A stretch of DNA of 64,000 nt from Nostoc sp. MG11 (lineage in GTDB: Bacteria; Cyanobacteriota; Cyanobacteriia; Cyanobacteriales; Nostocaceae), in contig NZ_JACXXN010000018.1 of the NCBI RefSeq assembly GCF_014904695.1, forward strand, positions 1-64,000, in the 5' to 3' direction. The first letter of the stretch is position 1. Every line of letters starts with the position of its first letter. The translations under genes were made by a program, and so were the position numbers. This document shows positions 1 through 7,014 of this stretch, in pieces. A model generated the notes under the pieces. The model ran no database searches, was not told where the DNA came from, and was given only the letters and a program-made list of their open reading frames with translations.

Positions 1-60
1 AAACTGCTCAGAAGGTTCTCAATCGTTTCATTGCTGAACTAATCGGTTCAGTTTAGCTGT

Positions 61-477
61 TTGGGGAATTCGCCAACGGTATCCGTATCTCGGCGGCTAC
101 CCTACAACACTAAGGTGGGGCAGGATACCAGAGAAATTCAGGTACATCCCAAATTGAAGGAATTTTTAGAGTCTTATAGCATTGAGCTAAAAGGGAGAAA
201 TCCCCACTTGTTCCCCGGTCGTCACGGGTTGGGGCATATTCATAAGGCTAGCGCTGACCGAATATTACGTGAGGCGCTGCGGCGGGTAGATTTGTACGAG
301 AAGGGAATATCTTCCCACAGCTTCCGGCGAACGGCGTTAACGTGGATAAGTGATGCCGGGGTTCCCTTGCGGCACATTCAATCTATCAGTGGTCATCGTT
401 CACTTGCAGCCCTGGAGCGATATTTGGGTGTGACAGAGCAGCAGAAAGAAAATGCTATTTCCACTTTAGTTTTTTAA
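61..477 (+). pseudogene. Tyrosine recombinase, C-terminal catalytic fragment
   Basis: This is the catalytic end of a phage-type tyrosine integrase, which cuts and rejoins DNA at attachment sites. The fragment (138 codons from a TTG) shows the H-x-x-R box (HSFRR), the following GHR and a final Tyr in LERYLGV, plus an upstream beta-strand Lys region. The first catalytic Arg and everything before it are missing: an in-frame TAA lies at 40-42. Bases 3-56 read as a separate open frame ending in TAG, which may be the tail of another gene. Family members of this cyanobacterial type are about 180-190 residues, so roughly a quarter is lost. It is probably inactive. It sits 14 bp upstream of a toxin-antitoxin pair in a mobile-element remnant. 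Confidence 0.75.
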
Positions 478-491
478 GTCAGTAAGGAATT

Positions 492-731
492 ATGAACGTT
501 TACAAAAAATACATCACCATTACAGATCCAAAGCAAGTAATATTATTTGATTTACCTTTTCAAGCAGGACAGCGAGTAGAAATAATTATCTTAGCTGAGG
601 AGAACCCCAGAGCATCTATTAGTAAAAAGCTGATAGATTTATTTGATAAAACACAGTCAATACCAGGAGTACAAGATATTAGCAAAGCCGAAATAGCAGC
701 AGAGATTGAAGCTTACCGACGCGGAGAATAA
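492..731 (+). CDS. Antitoxin of a type II PIN toxin-antitoxin pair
   Basis: A 79-residue protein with a small beta-rich N-terminus (residues 1-37) and a charged helical C-terminal half ending in an Ala/Glu-rich segment. This is the layout of cyanobacterial antitoxins encoded directly before PIN-domain RNases. The antitoxin would bind and block the toxin and repress its own promoter. The identification rests mainly on the neighbour: the PIN reading frame begins inside the last codons of this gene with a 4-base overlap. The stop is TAA at 729-731. The ATG has only a weak purine stretch (AAGGAA) upstream. The DNA-binding family of the N-terminus could not be named. Confidence 0.7.
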   Translation: MNVYKKYITITDPKQVILFDLPFQAGQRVEIIILAEENPRASISKKLIDLFDKTQSIPGVQDISKAEIAAEIEAYRRGE

Positions 732-1132
732 AAGTTGTTATTGACACGAATGTTTTAGTTTCTGCTGTCCTTAAGGGTAGAGTACCAAGAGCAGTTATTC
801 AGTTTATTTTTGATAATCCCGACTGGGAATGGATTGTTTCATTGGAAATTGTAGCGGAATATAAAGAGGTATTAAGTCGCCCTAAGTTTAAGTTGACAGA
901 TGAAGTGAGAGCATCATGGTTTGAAATTATTGATACATTTGCGACGCTAATTGATGTCAATGTGTCAATTGATTTTCCAATAGACACAAAAGATGCAAAG
1001 TTTTTAGCTTGTGCTATAGCAGCCGAAGCAGATTTTTTGATTACGGGGAATTCTGATTTTAATCAGGCGCAAACTTTGGTAAATACAACGATTATTTCTG
1101 TGTCTTTATTTAACAGGTTAGTTTGCAATTAA
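728..1132 (+). CDS. PIN-domain toxin RNase with ATA in the start position
   Basis: PIN-domain toxins are Mg-dependent ribonucleases. This frame (134 codons) carries the PIN core: the first acidic residue in VIDTNVLVSAV near residue 6, an Glu-containing helix (VAEYKEVLSRP), then DTKDAKFLACA and the ITGNSDF acidic motif. It is co-directional with the antitoxin and overlaps it by 4 bases. The expected ATG is ATA at 728-730. An in-frame TGA lies at 707-709 and no ATG, GTG or TTG occurs before TTG at 842, which would delete the first acidic residue. So the protein is either made weakly from ATA or not made. A single G to A change would explain both ATA and the antitoxin TAA. Confidence 0.75.
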   Translation: MKVVIDTNVLVSAVLKGRVPRAVIQFIFDNPDWEWIVSLEIVAEYKEVLSRPKFKLTDEVRASWFEIIDTFATLIDVNVSIDFPIDTKDAKFLACAIAAEADFLITGNSDFNQAQTLVNTTIISVSLFNRLVCN

Positions 1133-1147
1133 ATGTGAGTCGCCCTG

Positions 1148-1186
1148 AAGTCGGTAAATGATAGTATGACGACATCGCAGCGAAAG
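1148..1186 (+). repeat. 39-bp repeat, left copy (inverted partner at 4609-4646)
   Basis: The segment contains TAGTATGACGACATC (1162-1176), an exact 15-bp match to the reverse complement of 4618-4632. Similarity continues on both sides: AAGTCGG and ATG on the left and CA, C, AAAG on the right also match. The two copies face each other 3.4 kb apart, around the toxin-antitoxin, partition and nuclease genes. The repeat family was not recognised. Confidence 0.6.
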
Positions 1187-1308
1187 CACCGAGTATAAGG
1201 CATTCAGCCACCGAGCGCGCCCAAATCGCGATCGCTCTCGTTGGCGGAAAAGGAGATTATCACGACATGGATACACCAGATTCTATACGGCAAGAATTAA
1301 GCCAGTGA
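1165..1308 (+). pseudogene. Orphan C-terminal coding remnant
   Basis: An open frame of 47 codons ends at TGA 1306-1308 and begins right after a TAG at 1162-1164, with no usable start before an internal ATG. The translation looks protein-like in its second half (RAQIAIALVGGKGDYHDMD then TPDSIRQELSQ). The family was not recognised. It starts inside the 39-bp repeat, which suggests that the repeat arrived in or recombined within a gene. It could also be chance. Confidence 0.25.
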
Positions 1309-1430
1309 AATACACTCAAAATTTATAATAAACAAATTTAAATTCCATTAATTTATGTTTAAATTCAAATAAACTAATCGACAGTAAAATTTATTATTTA
1401 AATATTTGTTGAAATTTAAATAATAAACCT

Positions 1431-1673
1431 ATGTCTAACGACGGCAGAGAAACAACTTTTTGATTTAAAGATTTACTAATTGATTTTAATAAAATTGGAG
1501 AATATTACAATTTATATAATGACGGATTGGCTATTCAGCTAAAGGAACTTAAGTTATTGTCCGAAAACCCAACAGAAGCAAATAAAGTTGATGATCAAGA
1601 AAAAATTTATTTTTATAAAAAATGGTCATTCAAAGGCTTCAGAGGCAGTGTTGACCCAGCCCATTTTTATTAG
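1431..1673 (+). pseudogene. Unrecognised gene with in-frame TGA and lost 3' end
   Basis: From ATG at 1431 the frame reads MSNDGRETTF, then TGA at 1461-1463, then continues open for about 70 codons with convincing protein composition (for example LLIDFNKIGEYYNLYNDG and KIYFYKKWSFKGFRG) to TAG at 1671-1673. TGA stands where TGG (Trp) would fit. Its 3' end runs into the truncated PIN gene on the other strand near 1645-1660, so the junction probably marks a deletion. The protein family was not recognised. The 5' flank (1310-1430) is very AT-rich. Confidence 0.4.
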
Positions 1674-1839
1674 CTGGACGGGTATACACGTTCCAAAACT
1701 CGATGAGATTCTGCGGTACGATGCAGAGCGTTTCCCCCTGATTCCGCAGCAAGGAAATTGCATTGGTCGCATCGTTGTACATTGGGTGGTTAGGGTCTGC
1801 GCTCCGCAGCAGAACATTGGTGTCAAGCAGATAAGCCAC
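1639..1839 (-). pseudogene. PIN-domain toxin, truncated
   Basis: The 66-codon frame starts with the classic PIN N-terminus (AYLLDTNVLLRSADP, first catalytic Asp at residue 6) and includes the helix around LIEFWNVYTRP with its second acidic residue. It stops after NKNGLGQHCL, where full-length relatives (about 130-145 residues) continue to the last acidic motifs. The lost half coincides with the end of another broken reading frame on the plus strand, so a deletion or rearrangement fused the two. It overlaps its antitoxin gene by one base at 1839. It is probably inactive as an RNase. Confidence 0.7.
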
Positions 1840-2144
1840 TAGAGCCTCTCGTCCTCATACATACTTGACCGGCTGACCGCATAGTCCGAAAGGGGAGGTG
1901 CATCATGGCGGTGACTTGCTGCCCATTCCCGGAAAGCTGTTACCCACTCCGATGCTGTTGCAGTTTCATAGAAAGGGCGTTCTGTTGATGGTTGCACCAG
2001 CTGCAATAGCATGGTGTTCAAGTGAGGTTTAATCTCCGATGGACTACGGTTGGAAATCTTCGCTAACAAACGGGTAATTGTTTCAATATCCTGACTATGG
2101 GCTTGTTCTAAATCACTCACAACAGATTTTGGTTGACTGTTCAT
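1839..2144 (-). CDS. Antitoxin partner of the truncated PIN toxin
   Basis: A 101-residue protein, acidic to neutral, with an N-terminal helical segment (HSQDIETITRLLAKI) and a C-terminal part with SEWVTAFREWAASH and an acidic end. Proteins of this kind precede PIN toxins in cyanobacterial genomes and are read as their antitoxins. No ribbon-helix-helix or AbrB motif was visible. Its stop and the toxin start overlap by one base, so the two were co-translated. It is intact while its toxin is cut, so only an orphan antitoxin remains. The promoter should lie in 2145-2224 and diverges from parA. Confidence 0.6.
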   Translation of the reverse strand: MNSQPKSVVSDLEQAHSQDIETITRLLAKISNRSPSEIKPHLNTMLLQLVQPSTERPFYETATASEWVTAFREWAASHRHDAPPLSDYAVSRSSMYEDERL

Positions 2145-2224
2145 AGCTTTAACATCATCTAATTCAAGTTAATCGCTTATTTTTCAGCTTACTGATAAAT
2201 TCTTGTCCAGGTCGCACGCTTTCA

Positions 2225-2296
2225 ACTTGTCCACAAATAAACTTGTCAACTTGTAAACATTTAAATATATTAACGTGTAAACACTGTTATATGTAA
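2225..2296 (+). promoter_or_regulatory. Array of nine 8-bp phased repeats upstream of parA
   Basis: From 2225 the sequence can be cut into nine consecutive octamers that all begin with A and mostly follow A-C-T-T-G-T-A-A. Good matches start at 2225, 2241, 2249, 2273 and 2289; weaker ones lie between. ACATTTAA at 2257 recurs at 2928. The array ends 10 bp before the parA ATG. Ribbon-helix-helix partition proteins bind short direct repeats of this kind as both centromere and operator, so this is probably the partition site and parA operator. Function is inferred from layout. Confidence 0.6.
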
Positions 2297-2306
2297 TCTT
2301 ATCTAC

Positions 2307-2927
2307 ATGAAAACAATCGCCATAATTTCGAGAAAAGGCGTTGCAGGCAAAACAACCCTGGCAGTGCATCTTGCTGTTGCTGCCACTATTGATGGTTTCT
2401 CAACAGCGATTATCGACTTAGACCCACAAGCTTCGGCTACTGGCTGGGGGGACAGTAGAACCTTTGAAGCTCCAACAGTCGTATCAGCACAAGCTGCCCG
2501 TCTGCCAAAAGTTTTAGAAGCAGCCGCTAATAATGGAGCAGATATAGTTTTTATTGATACAGCACCGCACTCGGAAACCGCAGCATTGGCAGCTATCCGT
2601 GCGGCTGACTTAATTTTGATTCCCTGTCGCCCTGCAATTCTTGATTTAAGAGCAATCAGCGATAGCATTGACCCAGTAAACCTGGCCAAGAAAACTGCAA
2701 CTGTCGTTCTCAATGCTGTCCCTCCACGCGGTTCCTCAGCAAGTGAGGCCACTCTTGCGATTGCCACCTATGAAGTTGCAGTCGCCCCTATTCAAGTAGG
2801 ACAACGAGCTGCATTTGTGCATAGCCTGACAGCAGGACAAACAGCTCAGGAATATGAACCTTCGGGTAGGGCTGCTGAAGAAATCCAACAACTTTACAAG
2901 TGGATGTGTGAACAAGTAGAAATATAA
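2307..2927 (+). CDS. parA: ParA-family partition ATPase
   Basis: A 206-residue ParA/MinD-type ATPase of the short class without an N-terminal DNA-binding domain. The deviant Walker A is RKGVAGKTT (residues 9-17), with both the signature Lys and the P-loop Lys. The DLDPQASATGW motif follows at about 37-47 and Walker B is VFIDTAPH near 77-84. Such proteins move plasmids by ATP-dependent binding to the nucleoid. The second Gly of the usual KGG is Val here. It lies between two 8-bp repeat arrays and upstream of a ribbon-helix-helix gene, giving the order array, parA, array, DNA-binding protein seen in plasmid partition loci. It looks intact. Its presence points to plasmid origin of this region. 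Confidence 0.9.
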   Translation: MKTIAIISRKGVAGKTTLAVHLAVAATIDGFSTAIIDLDPQASATGWGDSRTFEAPTVVSAQAARLPKVLEAAANNGADIVFIDTAPHSETAALAAIRAADLILIPCRPAILDLRAISDSIDPVNLAKKTATVVLNAVPPRGSSASEATLAIATYEVAVAPIQVGQRAAFVHSLTAGQTAQEYEPSGRAAEEIQQLYKWMCEQVEI

Positions 2928-2959
2928 ACATTTAAACTTGTACACAAGTCTACTTGTAA
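2896..2959 (+). promoter_or_regulatory. Second array of eight 8-bp phased repeats between parA and its partner
   Basis: Eight consecutive octamers in one phase run from inside the last 10 codons of parA to before the next gene. ACTTGT lies at 2936 and 2952, and its inverse ACAAGT at 2896, 2912 and 2944; ACATTTAA at 2928 matches 2257. Spacings are 8 or 16 bp. This is the expected binding-site pattern for a ribbon-helix-helix centromere protein and may also control the gene at 2996. Confidence 0.6.
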
Positions 2960-2995
2960 TATTAATTGAAAATACACGACATATATTATATAGAT

Positions 2996-3265
2996 ATGGC
3001 TAAAAAGAATCTTGCAGACGCTCTACAACTTGCATCTGGAAAACCAGCGACCAATGAACGGTCTTCTTTTCAATTGCAGGCTGCTGATAAGCCGGAGTTA
3101 CCACCAAGCAGACAGGGGAAAAAAGCGATCGCTGGTCATTTTGACCCAGCTGTATCTAAGCAGTTAAAGCAATTGGCGCTGGAACAAGACACCACAGTTC
3201 AAGCCTTGCTAGCTGAAGCGTTAAATGACCTATTTGATAAATATGGCAAGAAGCCAATAGCTTGA
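2996..3265 (+). CDS. Ribbon-helix-helix partition protein (ParG/ParB-like)
   Basis: An 89-residue protein from ATG 2996 (MAKKNLADALQ). A TTG at 2966 would add 10 residues but overlaps the repeat-rich leader. The N-terminal 40 residues are polar and probably disordered. The C-terminal part (GKKAIAGHFDPAVSKQLKQ then the helices to NDLFDKYGK) fits a ribbon-helix-helix fold: a short strand GHFD followed by two helices. This is the usual partner of short ParA ATPases, binding the centromere repeats and stimulating ATP hydrolysis. The 8-bp arrays at 2225 and 2896 are its likely sites. It looks complete. Confidence 0.75.
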   Translation: MAKKNLADALQLASGKPATNERSSFQLQAADKPELPPSRQGKKAIAGHFDPAVSKQLKQLALEQDTTVQALLAEALNDLFDKYGKKPIA

Positions 3266-3512
3266 GCCGGCGATCGCCTTAACTGTGTAGGACTTGCATA
3301 AGTATCATCAGACTGTTTACCAAGCATATCTTACTAGCGAATAAAGTTATTTGTTGTAATCTCTTGAGAGAGTAGTTACATAGATTTAACTCTATGCAAT
3401 GTTCTATTAATGAAATAAATAGTGATGCTATTTCTTGAAAGTAAGAAATAAAAGTAAGAAAAAGTTTACTATTCAAGCTAAAAAGCTTAATTGATAAAGG
3501 TTTCAGGAGCCA

Positions 3513-3737
3513 ATGCTGCGTAAGTATCTTGGACGAGAAGTAACTGAAGTTTTAGGAGAATACCCCTTTCCAGTGCTAAAAGCACAGATCAGTCAAAGGG
3601 TAGCATTTGCTGAGTGTTTGAACATTGGGAGTACTGTTTTGGAGGCTGCCCCGAAAAGTGCTGCCAGTGATGAAGTACGAGCTGTTGTTGAGGAAATATT
3701 AGAAGCAAGAGAGGAAACGAATCATGGCAGAAGTTAA
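3513..3737 (+). pseudogene. C-terminal fragment of a second ParA
   Basis: The 74 codons match the tail of a different ParA lineage: QRVAFAECLNIGSTVLEAAPKSAAS is the conserved end of plasmid ParA proteins, where the Arg/Ala/Glu run and the EAAPKS segment precede the last helix. The N-terminal ATPase part, with Walker A and B, is missing; 3266-3512 holds no trace of it. The ATG at 3513 falls inside the original gene. The next small frame starts within its last codons, as in an intact parA-parB-like operon. This is not the same ParA as at 2307. Confidence 0.7.
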
Positions 3738-3861
3738 AAAATCACAAAAACTAAGCTTGAGGCCAGGTGTTCAGAAAACGCCTGTAAAAGATGAAGCAGC
3801 AGCGTGGGTGGTAAGGGGTTTAGCCGTTCTAATTTGCAGTATATGCGTCTGTTTTATTTGA
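3724..3861 (+). pseudogene. N-terminal remnant of the second partition partner gene
   Basis: From ATG 3724, overlapping the ParA tail by 14 bases, the frame reads MAEVKKSQKLSLRPG, then TPVKDEAAAWVVRG, like the polar N-terminus of a small partition DNA-binding protein. From about 3800 it runs into nuclease sequence out of frame and stops at TGA 3859-3861. The join seems to come from a deletion between this gene and the nuclease that follows. Confidence 0.45.
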
Positions 3862-4595
3862 ACTATGAGAATTGCCAAACACTGTCTGGCAAATTGAGTT
3901 GGTCGCACTATACGGAGCTTTTAGCTATTTCCGATGATTTGGCGCGGTCATTTTATGAGCAGCAGTGCATCCAAGATCGCTGGAGTGTGCGGGAGTTGAA
4001 ACGCCAGAAGGATTCGGCTTTGTTTGAGCGGGTGGCGTTGAGTAAGGATGGGGCAGAGATTTTGGCACTGGCTAAGGATGGGCAACGGATCGAGTCGGCG
4101 CGGGATGTGGTCAAAGATCCTTATGTGTTCGAGTTTTTGGATTTACCAGACCGCAATTATCGTGAGAGTGAGTTAGAAAATCGTTTAATTGCTCAGTTGG
4201 AAAAGTTTCTACTTGAGTTGGGCAAGGGGTTTGCATTTATTGGGCAGCAATACCGAATTACGTTAAACAACACGCATTTTTTTGTGGATTTGGTGTTTTA
4301 TCATCGCATTCTCAAGTGTTTTGTCTTAATCGATCTGAAGACGCAAGCGGTAAGTCATCAGGATATTGGACAGATGAATATGTATCTAAATTATTTTCGC
4401 GCTGAGGAGAATATGGAGGATGATAACGAGCCGATAGGGATTGTGTTGGCGCGAGATAAGGATGAGATTTTGGTTGAGTATGCGACGGGTGGTATTTCTA
4501 ATCAGCTTTTTGTGTCAAGATATCAACTTTATTTGCCAGATCCGGAGGTTTTAAAGCAGGAGTTAAGGCGGCTTTTGGAGGTAAATGATGGGTGA
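3804..4595 (+). pseudogene. YhcG/DUF1016-family PDDEXK nuclease, N-terminally truncated
   Basis: 263 codons open from GTG 3804. GKGFSRSNLQYMRLFY belongs to the end of the DUF1016 N-terminal domain, SVRELKRQKDSALFERV to the linker, and the C-terminal half is the PDDEXK nuclease domain with FFVDLVFYHRILKCFVLIDLK, giving the D and (D)xK catalytic residues. Full-length relatives are about 330-350 residues, so some 70-80 N-terminal residues are gone, replaced by the start of a partition gene in another frame. The nuclease domain itself looks intact. Relatives are found in defence islands and near restriction systems. Whether it is translated from the GTG is unknown. Confidence 0.7.
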
Positions 4596-4608
4596 TGTTC
4601 CCTGCCCC

Positions 4609-4646
4609 CTTTGGTGTGATGTCGTCATACTACCATAAGCCGACTT
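4609..4646 (-). repeat. 38-bp repeat, right copy (inverted partner at 1148-1186)
   Basis: GATGTCGTCATACTA at 4618-4632 is the exact reverse complement of 1162-1176, with further matches on both sides. It lies 13 bp after the stop of the truncated nuclease gene and marks the right edge of the plasmid-like block. Confidence 0.6.
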
Positions 4647-4721
4647 TTAAGCTACTTGGCTCGACTTGATTGCCTGTGAATTCACTCAAATAGAAAATCT
4701 GCCGAGATTGCTAGCAACTGA

Positions 4722-4844
4722 CTACGTTTTCTTTTTTGCTTGTATTTTAGGTTTTGCTTCGCCATCAACTAATTCGTAGGTGATATCCCCTTTCGGTAGT
4801 GCGAGGAATTCTTGTAATGTGATTTGAGATTTGACTTGAGTCAT
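4722..4844 (-). pseudogene. Uma2-family (DUF820) endonuclease, N-terminal scrap
   Basis: From ATG at 4844 the minus strand reads 40 codons to TAG, starting MTQVKSQITLQEFLALPKG, then DITYELVDGEAKPK. This is the standard N-terminus of Uma2 proteins, which are abundant in cyanobacteria and fall in the PDDEXK superfamily. After the VDGE motif the sequence turns into a Lys-rich tail and stops, so the catalytic part (about 150 residues) is absent. The rest of 4647-4998 shows no other gene. Confidence 0.65.
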
Positions 4845-4998
4845 AACAAGTATGTCTCCTTGGCAATGACTCTATTTTGAGGCAGTTTAACTAAAACCTA
4901 TGACCAATTTCAAATTACGCGTGGAAGATACAGCTATCGAATTTACGCTTATCATGACTTGTAGAGATGCGATCAATCAATCTCAAAATTAGTTGAAG

Positions 4999-5289
4999 CA
5001 AATGCGATTAATTTTATACAGTAAACCTGGATGTCATTTGTGTGAGGGCTTGCAGGAAAAGTTAGAACAAATTCAAAATCTCAGTTTTGAGTTGGAAATT
5101 CGGGATATTACGACTCGTGAAGATTGGTTTGGTGCGTATCAGTATGAAGTGCCGGTACTTTATTTATCGAACCGTAGAGACACCATGTGTGCGGAGGGAG
5201 GATTGAGTGAGGAACCTTTGCCGCGTCCTTCTCCACGTGCTAGTGTGCAGCAGTTAGAGCAAATGTTGCGTAAGTATTTATCCAATTAG
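4999..5289 (+). CDS. Glutaredoxin-family protein (DUF836)
   Basis: A 96-residue thioredoxin-fold protein from ATG 4999 (MRLILYSKPGCHLCEG). A TTG two codons upstream is less likely. The beta-strand LILYS followed by CHLC gives the redox CxxC. The cis-Pro region is YEVPVLYLSN. It is about the usual length for DUF836 proteins. The middle of the protein (DTMCAEGG to PRPSPRAS) is longer than the minimal fold and Pro/Arg-rich. Likely a small cytosolic disulfide oxidoreductase; substrates are unknown. It is 53 bp upstream of murE in the same direction and may be co-transcribed. Confidence 0.85.
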   Translation, partial: QMRLILYSKPGCHLCEGLQEKLEQIQNLSFELEIRDITTREDWFGAYQYEVPVLYLSNRRDTMCAEGGLSEEPLPRPSPRASVQQLEQMLRKYLSN

Positions 5290-5342
5290 AAAAAAAATAA
5301 TGCAGAATAAGCGCAATAGAAATGTGTGACGAGGTTCACAAG

Positions 5343-6845
5343 ATGAAATTGCGGGAATTACTTGCAGCGGTAGACAGTGTTGAGCAATTAACTAGCCATC
5401 CTGCTTTGGAGGATGTGGAAGTTAAGGGATTGAAGACGAATTCTCATGCTTGCAGTGTGGGAGATTTGTTTATTGGGATGCCAGGAACGCGGGTAGATGG
5501 TGGGGAATTTTGGCCAAGTGCGATCGCATCGGGTGCAGTGGCGGCGATTATCTCTCCCGAAGCTGTTCAGAAAATTCCTCCCACGGCTGAGGCTTTGGTC
5601 ATCAGTGCTACGGATATGACTAAAGCTTGTGGCCAGATAGCTAGTGCTTTTTACGGTTATCCAGGGCAAAAACTCAAGCTAGTAGGTGTAACTGGTACTA
5701 ATGGCAAAACTACAACTACTCACTTAATTGAATATCTGCTCACCAAAGCCAATCTATCTACAGCTTTGATGGGAACTCTCTACACTCGCTGGGCTGGTTT
5801 TGAGCAGACTGCTGTTCACACTACGCCGTTTGCGGTGGAATTACAACAGCAGTTAGCAGAAGCTATGAATGCTGGTTGTGAGTTTGGGGTGATGGAAGTC
5901 AGTTCCCACGCTTTAGCGCAAGGTCGAGTTTTGGGTTGTCAGTTTGAGGTGGGGGTGTTTAGCAATCTCACTCAAGACCACCTAGACTATCACAGCGATA
6001 TGGAAGATTACTTTGCTGCTAAAGCGCTGTTGTTTAGTCCTGATTATCTTAAGGGACGGGCAATAATTAACGCTGATGACACCTACGGTAAGCGATTAAT
6101 TGCGTCGTTAAATGCAGATCAGGTTTGGAGTTATAGTGTCAACAACAATAGTGCTAATTTGTGGATGAGTGATTTAAGCTATGAGCCGAATGGTGTTAGC
6201 GGGATTTTGCATACACCAAAGGGTAATGTGGCTTTTCGTTCTCCCTTAGTTGGGCAATACAATTTAGAAAATTTATTGGCAGCGGTAGGAGCAGTTTTAC
6301 ACTTAGGGCTAGATTTAGAGTTGCTCGTATCTGTGATACCTGAGTTTCCGGGAGTTCCCGGACGAATGGAACGAGTGCAAATTACTCCTGAGCAAGATAT
6401 TAGTGTGATTGTAGATTATGCCCATACGCCGGATAGTTTGGAGAATTTACTCAAAGCCGCACGTCCGTTTATACCTGGGAAGATGATTTGTGTGTTTGGC
6501 TGTGGAGGCGATCGCGATCGCACTAAACGCCCAAAAATGGGTAAAATCGCCGCTGATTTAGCTGATGTAGCAGTGGTGACATCTGATAATCCCCGCACTG
6601 AAGACCCAGAACGGATTTTACAAGATATCTTGGCGGGAATTCCTGAGACAGTAAAGCCAATTGTGAATGGCGATCGCGCTACTGCCATTCGTACCGCTAT
6701 TTTACAAGCACAACCTGGTGACGGGGTATTACTTGCTGGTAAAGGTCACGAAGACTATCAAATTCTTGGCACAGAAAAAATCCACTTTGACGACCGAGAA
6801 CACGCGCGTGATGCTTTACAAGAAAGACTGAAAATACAAGGTTAA
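5343..6845 (+). CDS. murE: UDP-MurNAc-L-Ala-D-Glu:meso-DAP ligase
   Basis: MurE adds meso-diaminopimelate to UDP-MurNAc-L-Ala-D-Glu in the cytosol during peptidoglycan synthesis. Reading from ATG 5343 (MKLRELLA) gives 500 residues; the in-frame ATG at 5322 adds seven untypical residues. Visible motifs are the N-terminal uracil-binding domain (TNSHACSVGDLFIGMPG), the ATP-binding loop VTGTNGKTTTTH near 115-126, the carbamoyl-Lys region and the C-terminal DNPR motif (TSDNPRTEDP, near 413), which marks DAP rather than Lys specificity. Length and motifs are complete. HIP1 sites lie inside the coding region. Confidence 0.96.
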   Translation: MKLRELLAAVDSVEQLTSHPALEDVEVKGLKTNSHACSVGDLFIGMPGTRVDGGEFWPSAIASGAVAAIISPEAVQKIPPTAEALVISATDMTKACGQIASAFYGYPGQKLKLVGVTGTNGKTTTTHLIEYLLTKANLSTALMGTLYTRWAGFEQTAVHTTPFAVELQQQLAEAMNAGCEFGVMEVSSHALAQGRVLGCQFEVGVFSNLTQDHLDYHSDMEDYFAAKALLFSPDYLKGRAIINADDTYGKRLIASLNADQVWSYSVNNNSANLWMSDLSYEPNGVSGILHTPKGNVAFRSPLVGQYNLENLLAAVGAVLHLGLDLELLVSVIPEFPGVPGRMERVQITPEQDISVIVDYAHTPDSLENLLKAARPFIPGKMICVFGCGGDRDRTKRPKMGKIAADLADVAVVTSDNPRTEDPERILQDILAGIPETVKPIVNGDRATAIRTAILQAQPGDGVLLAGKGHEDYQILGTEKIHFDDREHARDALQERLKIQG

Positions 6846-7014
6846 TTGCGCGATCGCACGGGATTGGGCATTAGGAAAACTTCCCCAATCCCCAATCCAC
6901 AATAAGTAACATCACTGAAGAAAAGCACGTATAATACTTTATTTCGGTGCTTATACCGTGCCGTAAGCTCTTGATTGTGGCTAGAAATGTGAAAATCTTA
7001 TACTTTCAAAGCGT

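Noticed and set aside
1588-1842. Plus-strand frame over the truncated PIN gene
   Set aside because: It is antisense to a recognisable PIN protein and its composition is random.
2303-2767. Long minus-strand frame opposite parA (154 codons)
   Set aside because: It is the antisense shadow of parA; the plus strand has all ATPase motifs and the array/partner context.
3279-3476. Minus-strand 65-codon frame after the RHH gene
   Set aside because: No motif, no RBS and AT-rich composition; treated as non-coding.
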